A stretch of 64,000 nt of DNA, from positions 2,480,001 to 2,544,000 of the forward strand of contig NW_027488365.1 of the NCBI RefSeq assembly GCF_051014445.1, given 5' to 3'. The number at the start of each line of letters is the position of its first letter. The stretch's first letter is position 1. The notes under the pieces are model-generated. The model saw nothing but the letters and a program-made list of their open reading frames with translations, was not told where the DNA came from and searched no databases. Below are positions 1 through 13,010 of the stretch, one piece after another. The position numbers and the translations under genes are program-made. The DNA is from Colletes latitarsis. Its lineage: Eukaryota > Arthropoda > Insecta > Hymenoptera > Colletidae.

Positions 1-735
1 GATCGAGGGTTTTTTCTGCTTTGTATCACGTAGTAAAGTGGTACCACACTGAAACAGTCCACTAAACCTGGTTTGGATCAATATTTTAGAGGATAATGCA
101 TGTTAGGTCTAGGTTAGCCCTGAGATTTTCGCTCGTCAGACTCATACTTTCGCATTCCTCAGATACTTGTTGAACGGAACCTGGGTTTTTTCTGGTATGG
201 TTCACGTAGTAATGTGGTACCACACTGAAACAATCAATTAAACCAGGTCTTGATATTTTAGATGATAACGCATGTTAGGTCTAGGTTAGGCCTGGGATTT
301 GCCCTCATCAGGCTCATACTTTCGCATATTTCTCATACTTCATGGCTAGATCCTGGGCTATTTCTGGATTGGATCACGTAGTAATGTGGTACCACACTGA
401 AACAATCAATTAAACCTGGTCTTGATATATATTTTAGAGGATAACGCATGTTAGGTCTGGGATAGGTCTAGGATTTGCTCTCGTCAGGCTCATACTTTCG
501 CATATTTCTCATACCTCATGGCTAGATCCTGGGCTATTTCTGGATTGGATCACGTAGTAATGTGGTACCACACTGAAACAGTCAATTAAACCTGGTTTCG
601 ATCAATATTTTAGAGGATAACGCAAGTTAGGTCTGGGATAGGTCTGGGATTTGCCCTCATCAGGCTCATACTTTCGCGTATTTTACATACTTGTTGAACA
701 GATCCTGGGTTTCTTTCTGGCTTGGATCACGTAGT

Positions 736-751
736 AGTGTGGTACCACACT
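736..751. repeat. Perfect 16-bp dyad around GGTACC (representative of the monomer dyad)
   Basis: AGTGTGGTACCACACT is its own reverse complement. In the commoner monomers (gtaatgtggtaccacac) the perfect core is the 12-bp TGTGGTACCACA. Monomer classes with tgggaccacac or gaagtacaacac have lost the symmetry. Such dyads could form cruciforms or bind a dimeric protein; neither role is shown by the sequence. Confidence 0.85.
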
Positions 752-1155
752 GAAACTGTCCATTAAACCTGGTTTCGATCAATATTTTTGAGGATAACGC
801 ATGTCAGGTCTAGGTTAGGTCTGGGATTTGCTCTCATCAGGGTCATACTGTCGCAGTTTTAACTTACTTGTTGAACGGATCCTGGCTTTTTTCTGGTTTG
901 GTTCACGTAGTAATGTGGTACCACACTGGAACATTCAATTAAACCTGGCCTTGATAAATATTTTAGAGGATAACGCATGTTAGGTTTGGGTTAGGTCTAG
1001 GATTTGACCTCATCAGACTCATACTTTCGCGTTTTTCACATACTTGTTGAACAGATCCTGGGTTTTTTCTGGTTTGGATCACGTAGTAGTGTGGTACCAC
1101 ACTGAAACAGTCCATTAAACCTGGTTGCGATCAATATTTTACAGGATAACGCATG

Positions 1156-1177
1156 TTAGGTCTGGGTTAGGTCTAGG
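1156..1177 (+). repeat. Telomere-like 11-mer dimer (representative of one per monomer)
   Basis: TTAGGTCTGGG at 1156-1166 is followed directly by TTAGGTCTAGG at 1167-1177. Essentially every monomer has this block in a variant: TTAGGTCTAGG then TTAGGCCTGGG, or TTAGGTCTGGG then ATAGGTCTGGG. The basic insect telomere unit is TTAGG. I recall 11-nt hymenopteran telomere motifs of this shape, but cannot check that here. The block may be a fossil of telomere repeats or a chance resemblance amplified with the satellite. The retrotransposon is inserted in one such block. Confidence 0.7.
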
Positions 1178-4100
1178 ATTTGCCCTGATCAGGCTCATAC
1201 TTTCGCGTTTTTCACATACTTGTTGAACAGATCCCGGGTTTTTTCTGGATTGGGTCACGTAGTAGTGTGGTACCACACTGAAACAGTCGATTAAACCTGG
1301 TTTCGAACAATATTTTTGAGGATAACGCATGTTTGGTCTGGGTTAGGTCTAGGATTTCCCTCATCAGGCTCATTCTTTCGCATATTTCTCAAACTTGATG
1401 GCTAGATCCTGGGCTTTTTCTGGATTGCATCACGTAGTAATGTGGGACCACACTGAAACAGTCAATTAAACCTGGTTTCGATCAATATATTAGAGAATAA
1501 TTCAAGTTAGGTCTAGGTTAGGTCTGGGATTTGCTCTCATCAGGCTCATTCTTTCGCATATTTCTCATACTTGATGGCTAGATCCTGGGCTTTTTCTGGA
1601 TTGCATCACGTAGTAATGTGGGACCACACTGAAACAGTCAATTATCCCTGGTTTCGATCAATATATTAGAGAATAATTCAAGTTAGGTCTAGGTTAGATC
1701 TGGGATTTGCTCTCATCAGGCTCATTCTTTCGCATATTTCTCATACTTGATGGCTAGATCCTGGGCTTTTTCTGGATTGCATCACGTAGTAATGAAGTAC
1801 AACACTGAAACAGTCAATTAAACCTGGTTTCCATCAATATCTTGGAGGACAACGCAAGTTAGGTCTGGGATAGGTCTGGGATTTGCCCACATCAGGCTCA
1901 TACTTTCGCGTTTTTCACATACTTGTTGAACAGATCCTGGGTTTTTTCTGGTTTGGATCACGTAGTAGTGTGGTACCACACTGAACCAGTCCATTAAACC
2001 TGGTTTGGATCAACATTTTAGAGGATAACGCATGTTAGGTCTAGGTTAGGTCTGGGATTTTCACTCATCAGACTCATACTTTCGCATTCTTCACATACTT
2101 GTTGAACGGATCCAGGGTTTTCTCTGGTTTGGATCACGAAGTAATGTGGGACCACACTGAAACAATCAATTAAACCTGGTCTTGATAAATGTTTTAGAGG
2201 ATAACGCATGTTAGGTCTGGGATAGGTCTAGGATTTGCTCTCGTCAGGCTCATACTTTCGCATATTTCTCATACCTCATGGCTAGATCCTGGGCTATTTC
2301 TGGATTGGATCACGTAGTAATGTGGTACCACACTGAAACAGTCAATTAAACCTGGTTTCGATCAATATTTTAGAGGATAACGCATGTTAGGTCTGGGATA
2401 GGTCTGGGATTTGCCCACATCAGGCTCATACTTTCGCGTTTTTCACATACTTGTTGAACAGATCCCGGGTTTTTTCTGGATTGGGTCACGTAGTAGTGTG
2501 GTACCACACTGAAACAGTCGATTAAACCTGGTTTCGATCAATATTTTTGAGGATAACGCATATTAGGTCTAGGTTAGGCCGGGGATTTTCACTCATCAGA
2601 CTCATACTTTCGCATTCTTCACATACTTGTTGAACGGATCCTGGGTTTTTACTGGTTTGGAACACGTAGTAATGTGGTACCACACTGAAACATTCAATTA
2701 AACCTGGTCTTGATAAATATTTTAGAGGATAACGCATGTTAGGTCTGGGTTAGGTCTAGGATTTGCCCTCGTCAGGTTCATACTTCAGATATTTCTCATA
2801 CTTCATGGCTAGATCCTGGGCTATTTCTGGATTGTATCACGTAGTAATGTGGTACCACACAGAAACAGTCAATTAAACCTGGTTTCGATCAATATTTTAG
2901 TGGATAACGCAAGTTAGGTCTGGGATAGGTCTGGGATTTGCCCTCATCAGGCTGATACTTTCGCGTTTTTCACATACTTGTTGAACAGATCCTGGGTTTT
3001 TTCTGGTTTGGGTCACGTAATAGTGTGGTACCGCAATGAAACAGTCGATTAAACGTGGTTTCGATCAATATTTTTGAGGATAACGCATGTTAGGTCTAGG
3101 TTAGGCCGGGGATTTTCACTCATCAGACTCATACTTTCGCATTCTTCACATACTTGTTGAACGGATCCTGGGTTTTTGCTGGTTTGGATCACGTAGTAAT
3201 GTGGTACCACACTGAAACATTCAATTAAACCTGGTCTTGATAAATATTTTAGAGGATAACGCATGTTAGCTCTGGGTTAGGTCTAGGATTTGCCCTCATC
3301 AGGCTCATACTTTCGCATATTTCTCATACTTCATGGCTGGATTCTGGGCTATTTCTGGATTGGATCTCGCAGTAATGTGGTAACACACTGAAACAGTCAA
3401 TTAAACCTGGTTTTGATGAATATTTTAGAGAATAATTCATGTTAGGTCTAGGTTAGGCCTGGGATTTGCTCTCATCAGGCTCATTCTTTCGCATATTTCT
3501 CATACTAGATGGCTAGATCCTCGGCTTTTTCTGGATTGCATCACGTAGTAATGAAGTACAACACTGAAACACTCAATTAAACCTGGTTTCGATCAATATT
3601 ATTGAGGATAACGCATGGGAGGTCCAGGTTAGGCCTGGGATTTTCAATCATCAGACTCATACTTTCGCATTCTTCACATACTTGTTGAACGGATCTTGGG
3701 TTTTTCCTGGTGTGGATCACGTAGTAATGTGGTACCACACTGAAACAATCAATTAAACCTGATCTCGATAAATATTTTAGAGGATAACGCATGTTAGGTC
3801 TGGGTTAGGTCTAGGATTTGCCCTCATCAGGCGCATACTTTCGCATATTTCTCATACTTCATGGCTGGATCCTGGGCTATTTCTGGATTGGAGCACGTAG
3901 TAATGTGGTACCACACTGAGACAGTCCATTAAACCTGGTTTGGATCAATATTTTTGAGGATAACGCATGTTAGGTCCAGGTTAGGCCTGGGATTTTCAAT
4001 CATCAGACTCATACTTTCGCATTCTTCACATACTTGTTGAACGGATCTTGGGTTTTTCCTGGTGTGGATCACGTAGTAATGTGGTACCACACTGAAACAA

Positions 4101-5008
4101 TCAATTAAACCTGATCTCGATAAATATTTTAGAGGATAACGCATGTTAGGTCTGGGTTAGGTCTAGGATTTGCCCTCATCAGGCGCATACTTTCGCATAT
4201 TTCTCATACTTGATGGCTAGATCCTGGGCTTTTTTTGGATTGCATCACGTAGTAATGAAGTTCAACACTGAAACTGTCAATTAAACCTGGTTTCCATCAA
4301 TATTTTAGAGGACAACGCATGTCAGGTCTAGGTTAGGTCTGGGATTTGCTCTCATCAGGGTCATACTGTCGCAGTTTTAACTTACTTGTTGAACGGATCC
4401 TGGGTTTTTTCTGGTTTGGTTCACGTAGTAATGTGGTACCACACTGAAACAGTCAATTAAACCTGGCCTTGATAAATATTTTAGAGGATAACGCATGTTA
4501 GGTTTGGGTTAGGTCTAGGATTTGATCTCATCAGACTCATACTTTCGCGTTTTTCACATACTTGTTGAACAGATCCTGGGTTTTTTCTGGTTTGGATCAC
4601 GTAGTAGTGTGGTACCACACTGAAACAGTCCATTAAACCTGGTTGCGATCAATATTTTACAGGATAACGCATGTTAGGTCTGGGTTAGGTCTAGGATTTG
4701 CCCTCATCAGGCTCATACTTTCGCATTCTTCTCATACTTGTTGGACGGATCCTGGGTTTTTTCTGGTTTGGATCACGTAGTAATGTGGGACCACACAGGA
4801 GTAATCAATTAATCCTGGTCTTGATAAATATTTTAGAGGATAACGCATTTTTAGGTCTGGGTTAGGTCTAGGATTTGCCCTCGTCAGGTTCATACTTCAG
4901 ATATTTCTCATACTTCATGGCTAGATCCTGGGCTATTTCTGGATTGTATCACGTAGTAATGTGGTACCACACAGAAACAGTCAATTAAACCTGGATTCGA
5001 TCAATATT

Positions 5009-5376
5009 TTACAGGATAACGCATGTTAGGTCTGGGTTAGGCCTAGGATTTGCCCTCATCAGACTCATACTTTCGCATTCTTCACATACTTGTTGGACGG
5101 ATCCTGGGTTTTTTCTGGTTTGTATCACGTAGTAATGTGGGACCACACAGGAGCAATCAATTAATCCTGGTCTTGATAAATATTTTAGAGGATAACGCAT
5201 GTTAGGTCAGGGTTAGGTCTAGGATTTGCCCTCATCAGACTCATACTTTCGCATTCTTCACATACTTGTTGAACAGATCCTGGGTTTTTTCTGGTTTGGA
5301 TCACGTAGTAATGTGGGACCACACAGGAGCAATCAATTAATCCTGGTCTTGATAAATATTTTAGAGGATAACGCAT
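5009..5376. repeat. Two adjacent near-identical monomers that define the 176-bp period
   Basis: The same stretch recurs at 5009 and 5185, exactly 176 bp apart, and encodes an identical antisense 63-codon frame in both. The same spacing is seen at 36302, 36478 and 36654. Landmarks elsewhere lie at multiples of 176 (for example 352 between 3577 and 3929). These copies are of the tgggaccacacaggagcaatc class, in which the GGTACC dyad is lost. Confidence 0.9.
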
Positions 5377-8300
5377 GTTAGGTCAGGGTTAGGTCTAGGA
5401 TTTGCCCTCGTCAGGTTCATACTTCAGATATTTCTCATACTTCATGGCTAGATCCTGGGCTATTTCTGGATTGTATCACGTAGTAATGTGGTACCACACA
5501 GAAACAGTCAATTAAACCTGATTTCGATCAATATTTTAGTGGATAACGCAAGTTAGGTCTGGGATAGGTCTGGGATTTGCCCTCATCAGGCTCATACTTT
5601 CGCGTTTTTCACATACTTGTTGAACAGATCCTGGGTTTTTTCTGGTTTGGGTCACGTAGTAGTGTGGTACCACACTGAAACAGTCCATTAAACCTGGTTG
5701 CGATCAATATTTTACAGGATAACGCATGTTAGGTCTAGGTTAGGCCGGGGATTTTCACTCATCAGGCTCATACTTTCGCATTCTTCACATACTTGTTGAA
5801 CGGATCCTGGGTTTTCTCTGGTTTGGATCACGAAGTAATGTGGGACCACACTGAAACAATCAATTAAACCTGGTCATGATAAATATTTTAGAGGATAACG
5901 CATGTTAGGTTTGGGATAGGTCTAGGATTTGATCTCATCAGACTCATACTTTCGCGTTTTTCACATACTTGTTGAACAGATCCTGGGTTTTTTCTGGTGT
6001 GGATCACGTAGTAAAGTGGTACCACACCAAAACAGTCAATTAAACCTGGTTTCGATCAACATTTTAGAGGATAACGAAAGTTATGTCTAGTTCAGGCCTG
6101 GGATTTGCCCTCATCAGACTCATACTTTCGCATACTTCACATACTTGTAGAACAGATCCTGGGTTTTTTTCTGGTTTGGATCACGTAGTAATGTGGTACC
6201 ACACTGAAACAGTCAATTAAACCTGGTTTCGATCAATATTTTAGAGGATAACGCAAGTTAGGTCTGGAATCGGTCTGGGATTTGCCCTCATCAGGCTCAT
6301 ACTTTCGCGTTTTTCACATACTGGTTGAACAGATCCTGGGTTTTTTTCTGGTATGGATCACGTAGTAGTGTGGTACCACACTGAAACTGTCCATTAAACC
6401 TGGTTTCGATCAATATTTTTGAGGATAACGCATGTTAGGTCTAGGTTAGGCCGAGGATTTTCACTCATCAGACTCATACATTCGCATTCTTCACATACTT
6501 GTTGAACGGATCCTGGGGTTTTACTGGTTTGGATCACGTAGTAATGTGGTACCACACTGAAACTGTCAATTAAACCTGGTTTCGATCAATATTTCTGAGG
6601 ATAACGCATGTTAGGTCTAGGTTAGGCCGAGGATTTTCACTCATCAGGCTCATACTTTCGCATATTTCTTATACTTCATGGATAGATCCTGGGCCATTTT
6701 CTGGTATGGTTCACGTAGTAATGTGATACCACACTGAAACAATCAATTAAACCAGGTCTTGATATTTTAGATGATAACGCATGTTAGGTCTAGGTTAGGC
6801 CTGGGATTTGCCCTCATCAGGCTCATACTTTCGCATATTTCTCATACTTCATGGCTAGATCCTGGGCTATTTCTGGATTGGATCACGTAGTAATGTGGTA
6901 CCACACTGAAACAATCAATTAAACCTGGTCTTGATAAATATTTTAGAGGATAACGCATGTTAGGTCTGGGTTAGGTCTAGGATTTGCTCTCGTCAGGCTC
7001 ATACTTTCGCGTATTTTACATACTTGTTGAACAGATCCTGGGTTTTTTTCTGGCTTGGATCACGTAGTAGTGTGGTACCACACTGAAACTGTCCATTAAA
7101 CCTGGTTTCGATCAATATTTTTGAGGATAACGCATGTTAGGTCTAGGTTAGGCCGAGGATTTTCACTCATCAGACTCATACTTTCGCATTCTTCACATAC
7201 TTGTTGAACGGATCCTGGGGTTTTACTGGTTTGGATCACGTAATAATGTGGTACCACACTGAAACAGTCAATTAAACCTGGTTTCGATGAATATTTTAGA
7301 GAATAATTCATGTTAGGTCTAGGTTAGGTCTGGGATTTGCTCTCATCAGGCTCATTCTTTCGCATATTTCTCATACTTGATGGCTAGATCCTGGGCTTTT
7401 TCTGGATTGCATCACGTAGTAATGAAGTACAACACTGAAGCAGTCAATTAAACCTGGTTTCCATCAATATTTTAGAGGACAACGCATGTTAGGTCTAGGT
7501 TAGGCCTGGGATTTGCCCTCATCAGGGTCATACTTTCGCAGTTTTAACATACATGTTGACCTGATCGAGGGTTTTTTCTGCTTTGGATCACGTAGTAAAG
7601 TGGCACCACACTGAAGCAGTCCATTAAACCTGGTTTGGATCAATATTTTTGAGGATAACGCATGTTAGGTTTGGGTTAGGTCTAGGATTTGCCCTCGTCA
7701 GGCTCAAACTTTCGCATATTTCTCATACTTCATGGCTAGATCCTGGGCTGTTTCAGGAATGCATAACGGAGTATTGTGGTACCACACTGAAACATTCAAA
7801 TAAACCTGGTCATGATAAATATCTTAGAGGATAACGCATGTTAGGTTTGACTTAGGTTTAGGATTTGCCCACATCAGGCTCATACTTTCCCATATTTCTC
7901 ATACTTCATGGCTAGATCCTGGGCTGTTTCTGGATTGTATCACGTAGCAATGTGGTACCACGCTGAAACAGTCAATTAAACCTTGTATCGATCAATATTT
8001 TAGAGGAAAACGCAAGTTAGGTCTGGGATAGGTCTGGGATTCGCCCTCATCAGGCTCATACTTTCGCACACTTCACATACTCGTTTAACAGATCCTGGGT
8101 TTTCTCTGGTTTGGATCACGAAGTAGTGAGGTACCACACTGAAACAGTCCATTAAACCTGGTTTCGCTCAATATTTTAGAAGATAACGCATGTTAGGTAT
8201 AGGTTTGGCCTGGGATTTGCCCTCATCAGGGTCATACTTTCGCAGTTTTAACATGCATGTTGACCTGATCGAGGGTTTTTTCTGCTTTGGATCACGTAGT

Positions 8301-8900
8301 AAAGTGGTACCACACTAAAACAGTCAATTAAACCTGGTTTCGATCAATATTTTAGAGGATTACGCAAGTTAGGTCTGGGATAGGTCTAGGATTTGCCCTC
8401 ATCAGGGTGATTCTTTCGCATATTTCTCATACTTGATGGCTAGATCCTGGGCTTTTTCTGGATTGCATCACGTAGTATTGTGGTACCACACTGAAACAGT
8501 CGATTAAACCAGGTTTCGATCAATATTTTTGAGGATAACGCATGTTAGGTCTACGCTAGGCCTGGGATTTACACTCATCAGACTCATACTTTCGCATTCT
8601 TCACATACTTGTTGAACGGATCTTGGGTTTTTTCTGGTGTGGATCACGTAGTAATGTGGTACCACACTGAAACAATCAATTAAACCTGGTCTTGATAAAT
8701 ATTTTAGAGGATAACGCATGTTAGGTCTGGGTTAGGTCTAGTATTTGCCCTCATCAGGCTCATACTTTCGCATATTTCTCATACTTCAAGGCTGGATCCT
8801 GGGCTGTTTCAGGATTGTATCACGTAGTAACGTGGTACCACGCTGAAAGAGTCAATTAAACCTGGTTTCGATCAATATTTTAGAGGATAACGCAAGTTAG
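5300..8900. repeat. Satellite without a long duplicate in this window
   Basis: These are ordinary 176-bp monomers of mixed tail classes. I found no long near-identical partner elsewhere in the window, only short shared variants such as the small deletion in gtcttgatattttagatg near 6765, which also occurs near 265, 20645 and 24345. No gene, RNA or mobile element is seen. Confidence 0.7.
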
Positions 8901-8903
8901 GTC

Positions 8904-10180
8904 TGGGATAGCCCTGAGATTTTCGCTCATCAGACTCATACTTTCGCATTCTTCAGATACTTGTTGAACGGATCCTGGGTTTTTTCTGGTATGGTTCACG
9001 TAGTAATGTGGTACCACACTGAAACAATCAATTAAACCAGGTCTTGATAAATATTTTAGATGATAACGCATGTTAGGTCTAGGTTAGGCCTGGGATTTGC
9101 CCTCATCAGGGTCATACTTTCGCAGTTCTAACATACATGTTGACCTGATCGAGGGTTTTTTCTGCTTTGTATCACGTAGTAAAGTGGTATCACAGTGAAA
9201 CAGTCCACTTAACCTGGTTTGGATCAATATTTTAAAGGATAACGCATGTTAGGTCTAGGTTAGCCCTGAGATTTTCGCTCATCAGACTCATACTTTCGCA
9301 TATTTCTCATACTTCATGGCTAGATCCTGGGCTATTTCTGGATTGGATCACGTAGTAATGTGGTACCACACTGGAACAGTCAATTAAACCTGGTTTCGAT
9401 CAATATTTTAGAGGACAATGCAAGTTAGGTCTGGGTTAGGTCTGGGATTTGCCCACATCAGGGTCATACTTTCGCATTTTTCACATACTTGTTGAACAGA
9501 TCCTGGGTTTTTTCTGGTTTGGATCGCGCAGTAATGTGGTACCACACTGAAACAGCCCACTGAACCTGGTTTGGATCAATATTTTTGAGGATAACGCATG
9601 TTAGGTCTAGGTTAGGCCTGGGATTTGCCCTCATCAGGCTCATACTTTCGCATATTTCTTATACTTCATGGATAGATCCTGGGCTATTTCTGGATTGGAT
9701 CACATAGTAATGTGGTACCACACTGAAACAGTCGATTAAACCAGGTTTCGATCAATATTTTTGAGGATAACGCATGTTAGGTCTAGGTTAGGCCTGGGAT
9801 TTTCACTCATCAGACTCATTCTTTCGCATTCTTCACATACTTGTTGAACGAATCCTGGGGTTTTACTGGATTCGATCACGTAGTAATGTGGTACCACACT
9901 GAAACAGTCAATTAAACCTGGTTTCGATCAATATTTTAGAGAATAGTTCATGTTAGGTCTAGGTTAGGTCTGGGATTTGCTCTCATCAGGCTCATTCTTT
10001 CGCATATTTCTCATACTTGATGGCTAGATCCTGGGCTTTTTCTGGATTGCATCACGTAGTAATGAAGTACAACACTGAAACAGTCAATTAAACCTGGTTT
10101 CGATCAATATTTTAGAGAATAATTCATGTAAGGTCTAGGTTAGGCCTGGGATTTGCCCTCATCAGGGTCATACTTTCGCA
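8904..10180. repeat. Segmental duplication, copy at +10194 (19098-20374)
   Basis: Diagnostic variants such as tatcacagtgaaacagtcc (about 9188) recur at 19382, offset 10194. The match ends near 10180, where gttttaac on one side meets gttctaac on the other. The copy at 19.1-20.4 kb is itself duplicated again at +3693. Confidence 0.75.
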
Positions 10181-11950
10181 GTTTTAACATACATGTTGAC
10201 CTGATCGAGGGTTTTTTCTGCTTTGGATCACGTAGTAAAGTGGCACCACACTGAAGCAGTCCATTAAACCTGGTTTGGATCAATATTTTAGAGGATAACG
10301 CATGTTAGGTTTGGGTTAGGTCTAGGATTTGCCCTCGTCAGGCTCAAACTTTCGCATGTTAGGTCTAGGTTAGGCCTGGGATTTGCCCACATCAGGCTCA
10401 TACTTTCCCATATTTCTCATACTTCATGGCTAGATCCTGGGCTGTTTCTGGATTGTATCACGTAGCAATGTGGTACCACGCTGAAACAGTCAATTAAACC
10501 TTGTTTCGATCAATATTTTAGAGGAAAACGCAAGTTAGGTCTGGGATAGGTCTGGGATTCGCCCTCATCAGGCTCATACTTTCGCACACTTCACATACTC
10601 GTTTAACAGATCCTGGGTTTTCTCTGGTTTGGATCACGAAGTAGTGAGGTACCACACTGAAACAGTCCATTAAACCTGGTTTCGCTCAATATTTTAGAAG
10701 ATAACGCATGTTAGGTGCAGGTTAGGCCTGGGATTTGCCCTCATCAGGGTCATACTTTCGCAGTTTTAACATGCATGTTGACCTGATCGAGGGTTTTTTC
10801 TGCTTTGGATCACGTAGTAAAGTGGTACCACACTAAAACGGTCAATTAAACCTGGTTTCGATCAATATTTTAGAGGATAACGCAAGTTAGGTCTGGGACA
10901 GGTCTAGGGTTTGCCCTCATCAGGCTCATTCTTTCGCATATTTCTCATACTTGATGGCTAGATCCTGGGCTTTTTCTGGATTGCATCACGTAGTATTGTG
11001 GTACCACACTGAAACAGTCGATTAAACCTGGTTTCGCTCAATATTTTAGAAGATAACGCATGTTAGGTCTAGGTTAGGCCTGGGATTTGCCCTCATCAGG
11101 GTCATACTTTCGCAGTTTTAACATGCATGTTGACCTGATCGAGGGTTTTTTCTGCTTTGGATCACGTAGTAAAGTGGTACCACACTAAAACGGTCAATTA
11201 AACCTGGTTTCCATCAATATCTTAGAGGACAGTGCAAGTTAGGTCTGGGGTAGGTCTGGGATTTGCCCACATCAGGCTCATACTTTCGCGTTTTTCACAT
11301 ACTTGTCGAACAGATCCTGGGTTTTTTCTGGTTTGGATCACGTAGTAGTGTGGTACCACACTGAACCAGTCCATTAAACCTGGTTTGGATCAACATTTTA
11401 GAGGATAACGCATGTTAGGTCTAGGTTAGGTCTGGGATTTTCACTCATCAGACTCATACTTTCGCATTCTTCACATACTTGTTGACCGGATCCTGGGTTT
11501 TTTCTGGTTTGGATAACGTAGTAATGTGGGACCACACTGAAACAATCAATTAAACCTGGTCTTGATAAATATTTTAGAGGATAACGCATGTTAGGTCTGG
11601 GATAGGTCTGGGATTTGCCCTCATCAGGCTCATACTTTCGCGTTTTTCACATACTTGTTGAACAGATCCTGGGTTTTTTCTGGTTTGGGTCACGTAGTAG
11701 TGTGGTACCACACTGAAACAGTCGATTAAACGTGGTTTCGATCAATATTTTTGAGGATAACGCATGTTAGGTCTAGGTTAGGCCGGGGATTTTCACTCAT
11801 CAGACTCATACTTTCGCATTCTTCACATACTTGTTGAACGGATCCTGGGTTTTTGCTGGTTTGGATCACGTAGTAATGTGGTACCACACTGAAACATTCA
11901 ATTAAACCTGGTCTTGATAAATATTTTAGAGGATACCGCATGTTAGGTCT
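10104..11950. repeat. Segmental duplication, copies at +3926 and +6092
   Basis: From the marker ttcatgtaaggtctaggtta (about 10124) to about 11250 this block matches both 14030-15176 (+3926) and 16196-17342 (+6092). From 11250 to about 11950 only the +6092 partner continues. The two offsets differ by 2166, the length of the tandem duplication at 13.0-17.3 kb, so that duplication explains the double match. One visible difference is ttgaccgg near 11485 against ttgaacgg near 17577. Confidence 0.75.
10299..10352. repeat. Truncated 54-bp monomer (copies at 14225 and 16391)
   Basis: Two successive cgcatgttagg landmarks are only 54 bp apart here instead of 176, so 122 bp are missing. The junction is at the shared bases cgcat: ctttcgcat runs straight into gttaggtct. 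The identical junction occurs at 14225-14278 and 16391-16444. One deletion therefore occurred first and was then copied by the segmental duplications. Confidence 0.85.
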
Positions 11951-13010
11951 GGGTTAGGTCTAGGATTTGTCCTCATCAGGCTCATACTTTCGCATGATTC
12001 TCATACTTCATGGCTGGATCCTGGGCTATTTCTGGATTGGATCACGTAGTAATGTGGTACCACACTGAAACAGTCAATTAAACCTGGTTTTGATGAATAT
12101 TTTAGAGAACAATTCATGTTAGGTCTAGGTTAGGCCTGGGATTTGCTCTCATCAGGCTCATTCTTTCGCATATTTCTCATACTACATGGCTAGATCCTGG
12201 GCATTTTCTGGATTGCATCACGTAGTAATGAAGTACAACACTGGAACACTCAATTAAACCTGGTTTCGATCAATATTATTGAGGATAACGCATGTTAGGT
12301 CCAGGTTAGGCCTGGGATTTTCACTCATCAGACTCATACTTTCGCATTCTTCACATACTTGTTGAACGGATCTTGGGTTTTTTCTGGTGTGGATCACGTA
12401 GTAATGTGGTACCACACTGAAACAATCAATTAAACCTGATCTCGATAAATATTTTAGAGGATAACGCATGTTAGGTCTGGGTTAGGTCTAGGATTTGCCC
12501 TCATCAGGCGCATACTTTCGCATATTTCTCATACTTCATGGCTGGATCCTGGGCTATTTCTGGATTGGAGCACGTAGTAATGTGGTACCACACTGAAACT
12601 GTCCATTAAACCTGGTTTGGATCAATATTTTAGAGGATAATGCATGTTAGGTCTAGGTTAGCCCTGAGATTTTCGCTCGTCAGACTCATACTTTCGCATT
12701 CCTCAGATACTTGTTGAACGGATCCTGGGTTTTTTCTGGTATGGTTCACGTAGTAATGTGGTACCACACTGAAACAATCAATTAAACCAGGTCTTGATAA
12801 ATATTTTAGATGATGACGCCTGTTAGGTCTGGGTTAGGTCTAGGATTTGCCCTCATCAGGCTCATACTTTCGCATATTTCTCATACTTCATGGCTAGATC
12901 CTGGGCTATTTCTGGATTGGATCACGTAGTAATGTGGTACCACACTGGAACAGTCAATTAAACCTGGTTTCGATCAATATTTTAGAGGACAATGCAAGTT
13001 AGGTCTGGGT
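11600..13010. repeat. Segmental duplication, copy at +9609 (21209-22619)
   Basis: Landmarks at 11726 and 12254 recur at 21335 and 21863, both at offset 9609. The 12254 landmark also recurs at 18170 (+5916). 9609 equals 6092 plus 3517, which links this match to the +6092 block and to the 20-monomer spacing at 17.8-21.3 kb. Confidence 0.75.

Larger units (their letters stand above)
1..5300. repeat. Segmental duplication A, copy 1 (copy 2 at 24090-29917)
   Basis: Bases 1-4038 match 24090-28127 at a constant offset of 24089, with only isolated differences that I noticed (for example near 1647, 1693, 3347 and 3367). Beyond that, about 4041-4390 and about 4730-5300 match at offset 24617, i.e. 24089 plus 528, so three monomers (3 x 176) are extra in the downstream copy. 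The stretch 4390-4730 differs between copies. Positions 1 to about 811 are also copies of 20397-21206. Confidence 0.85.
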
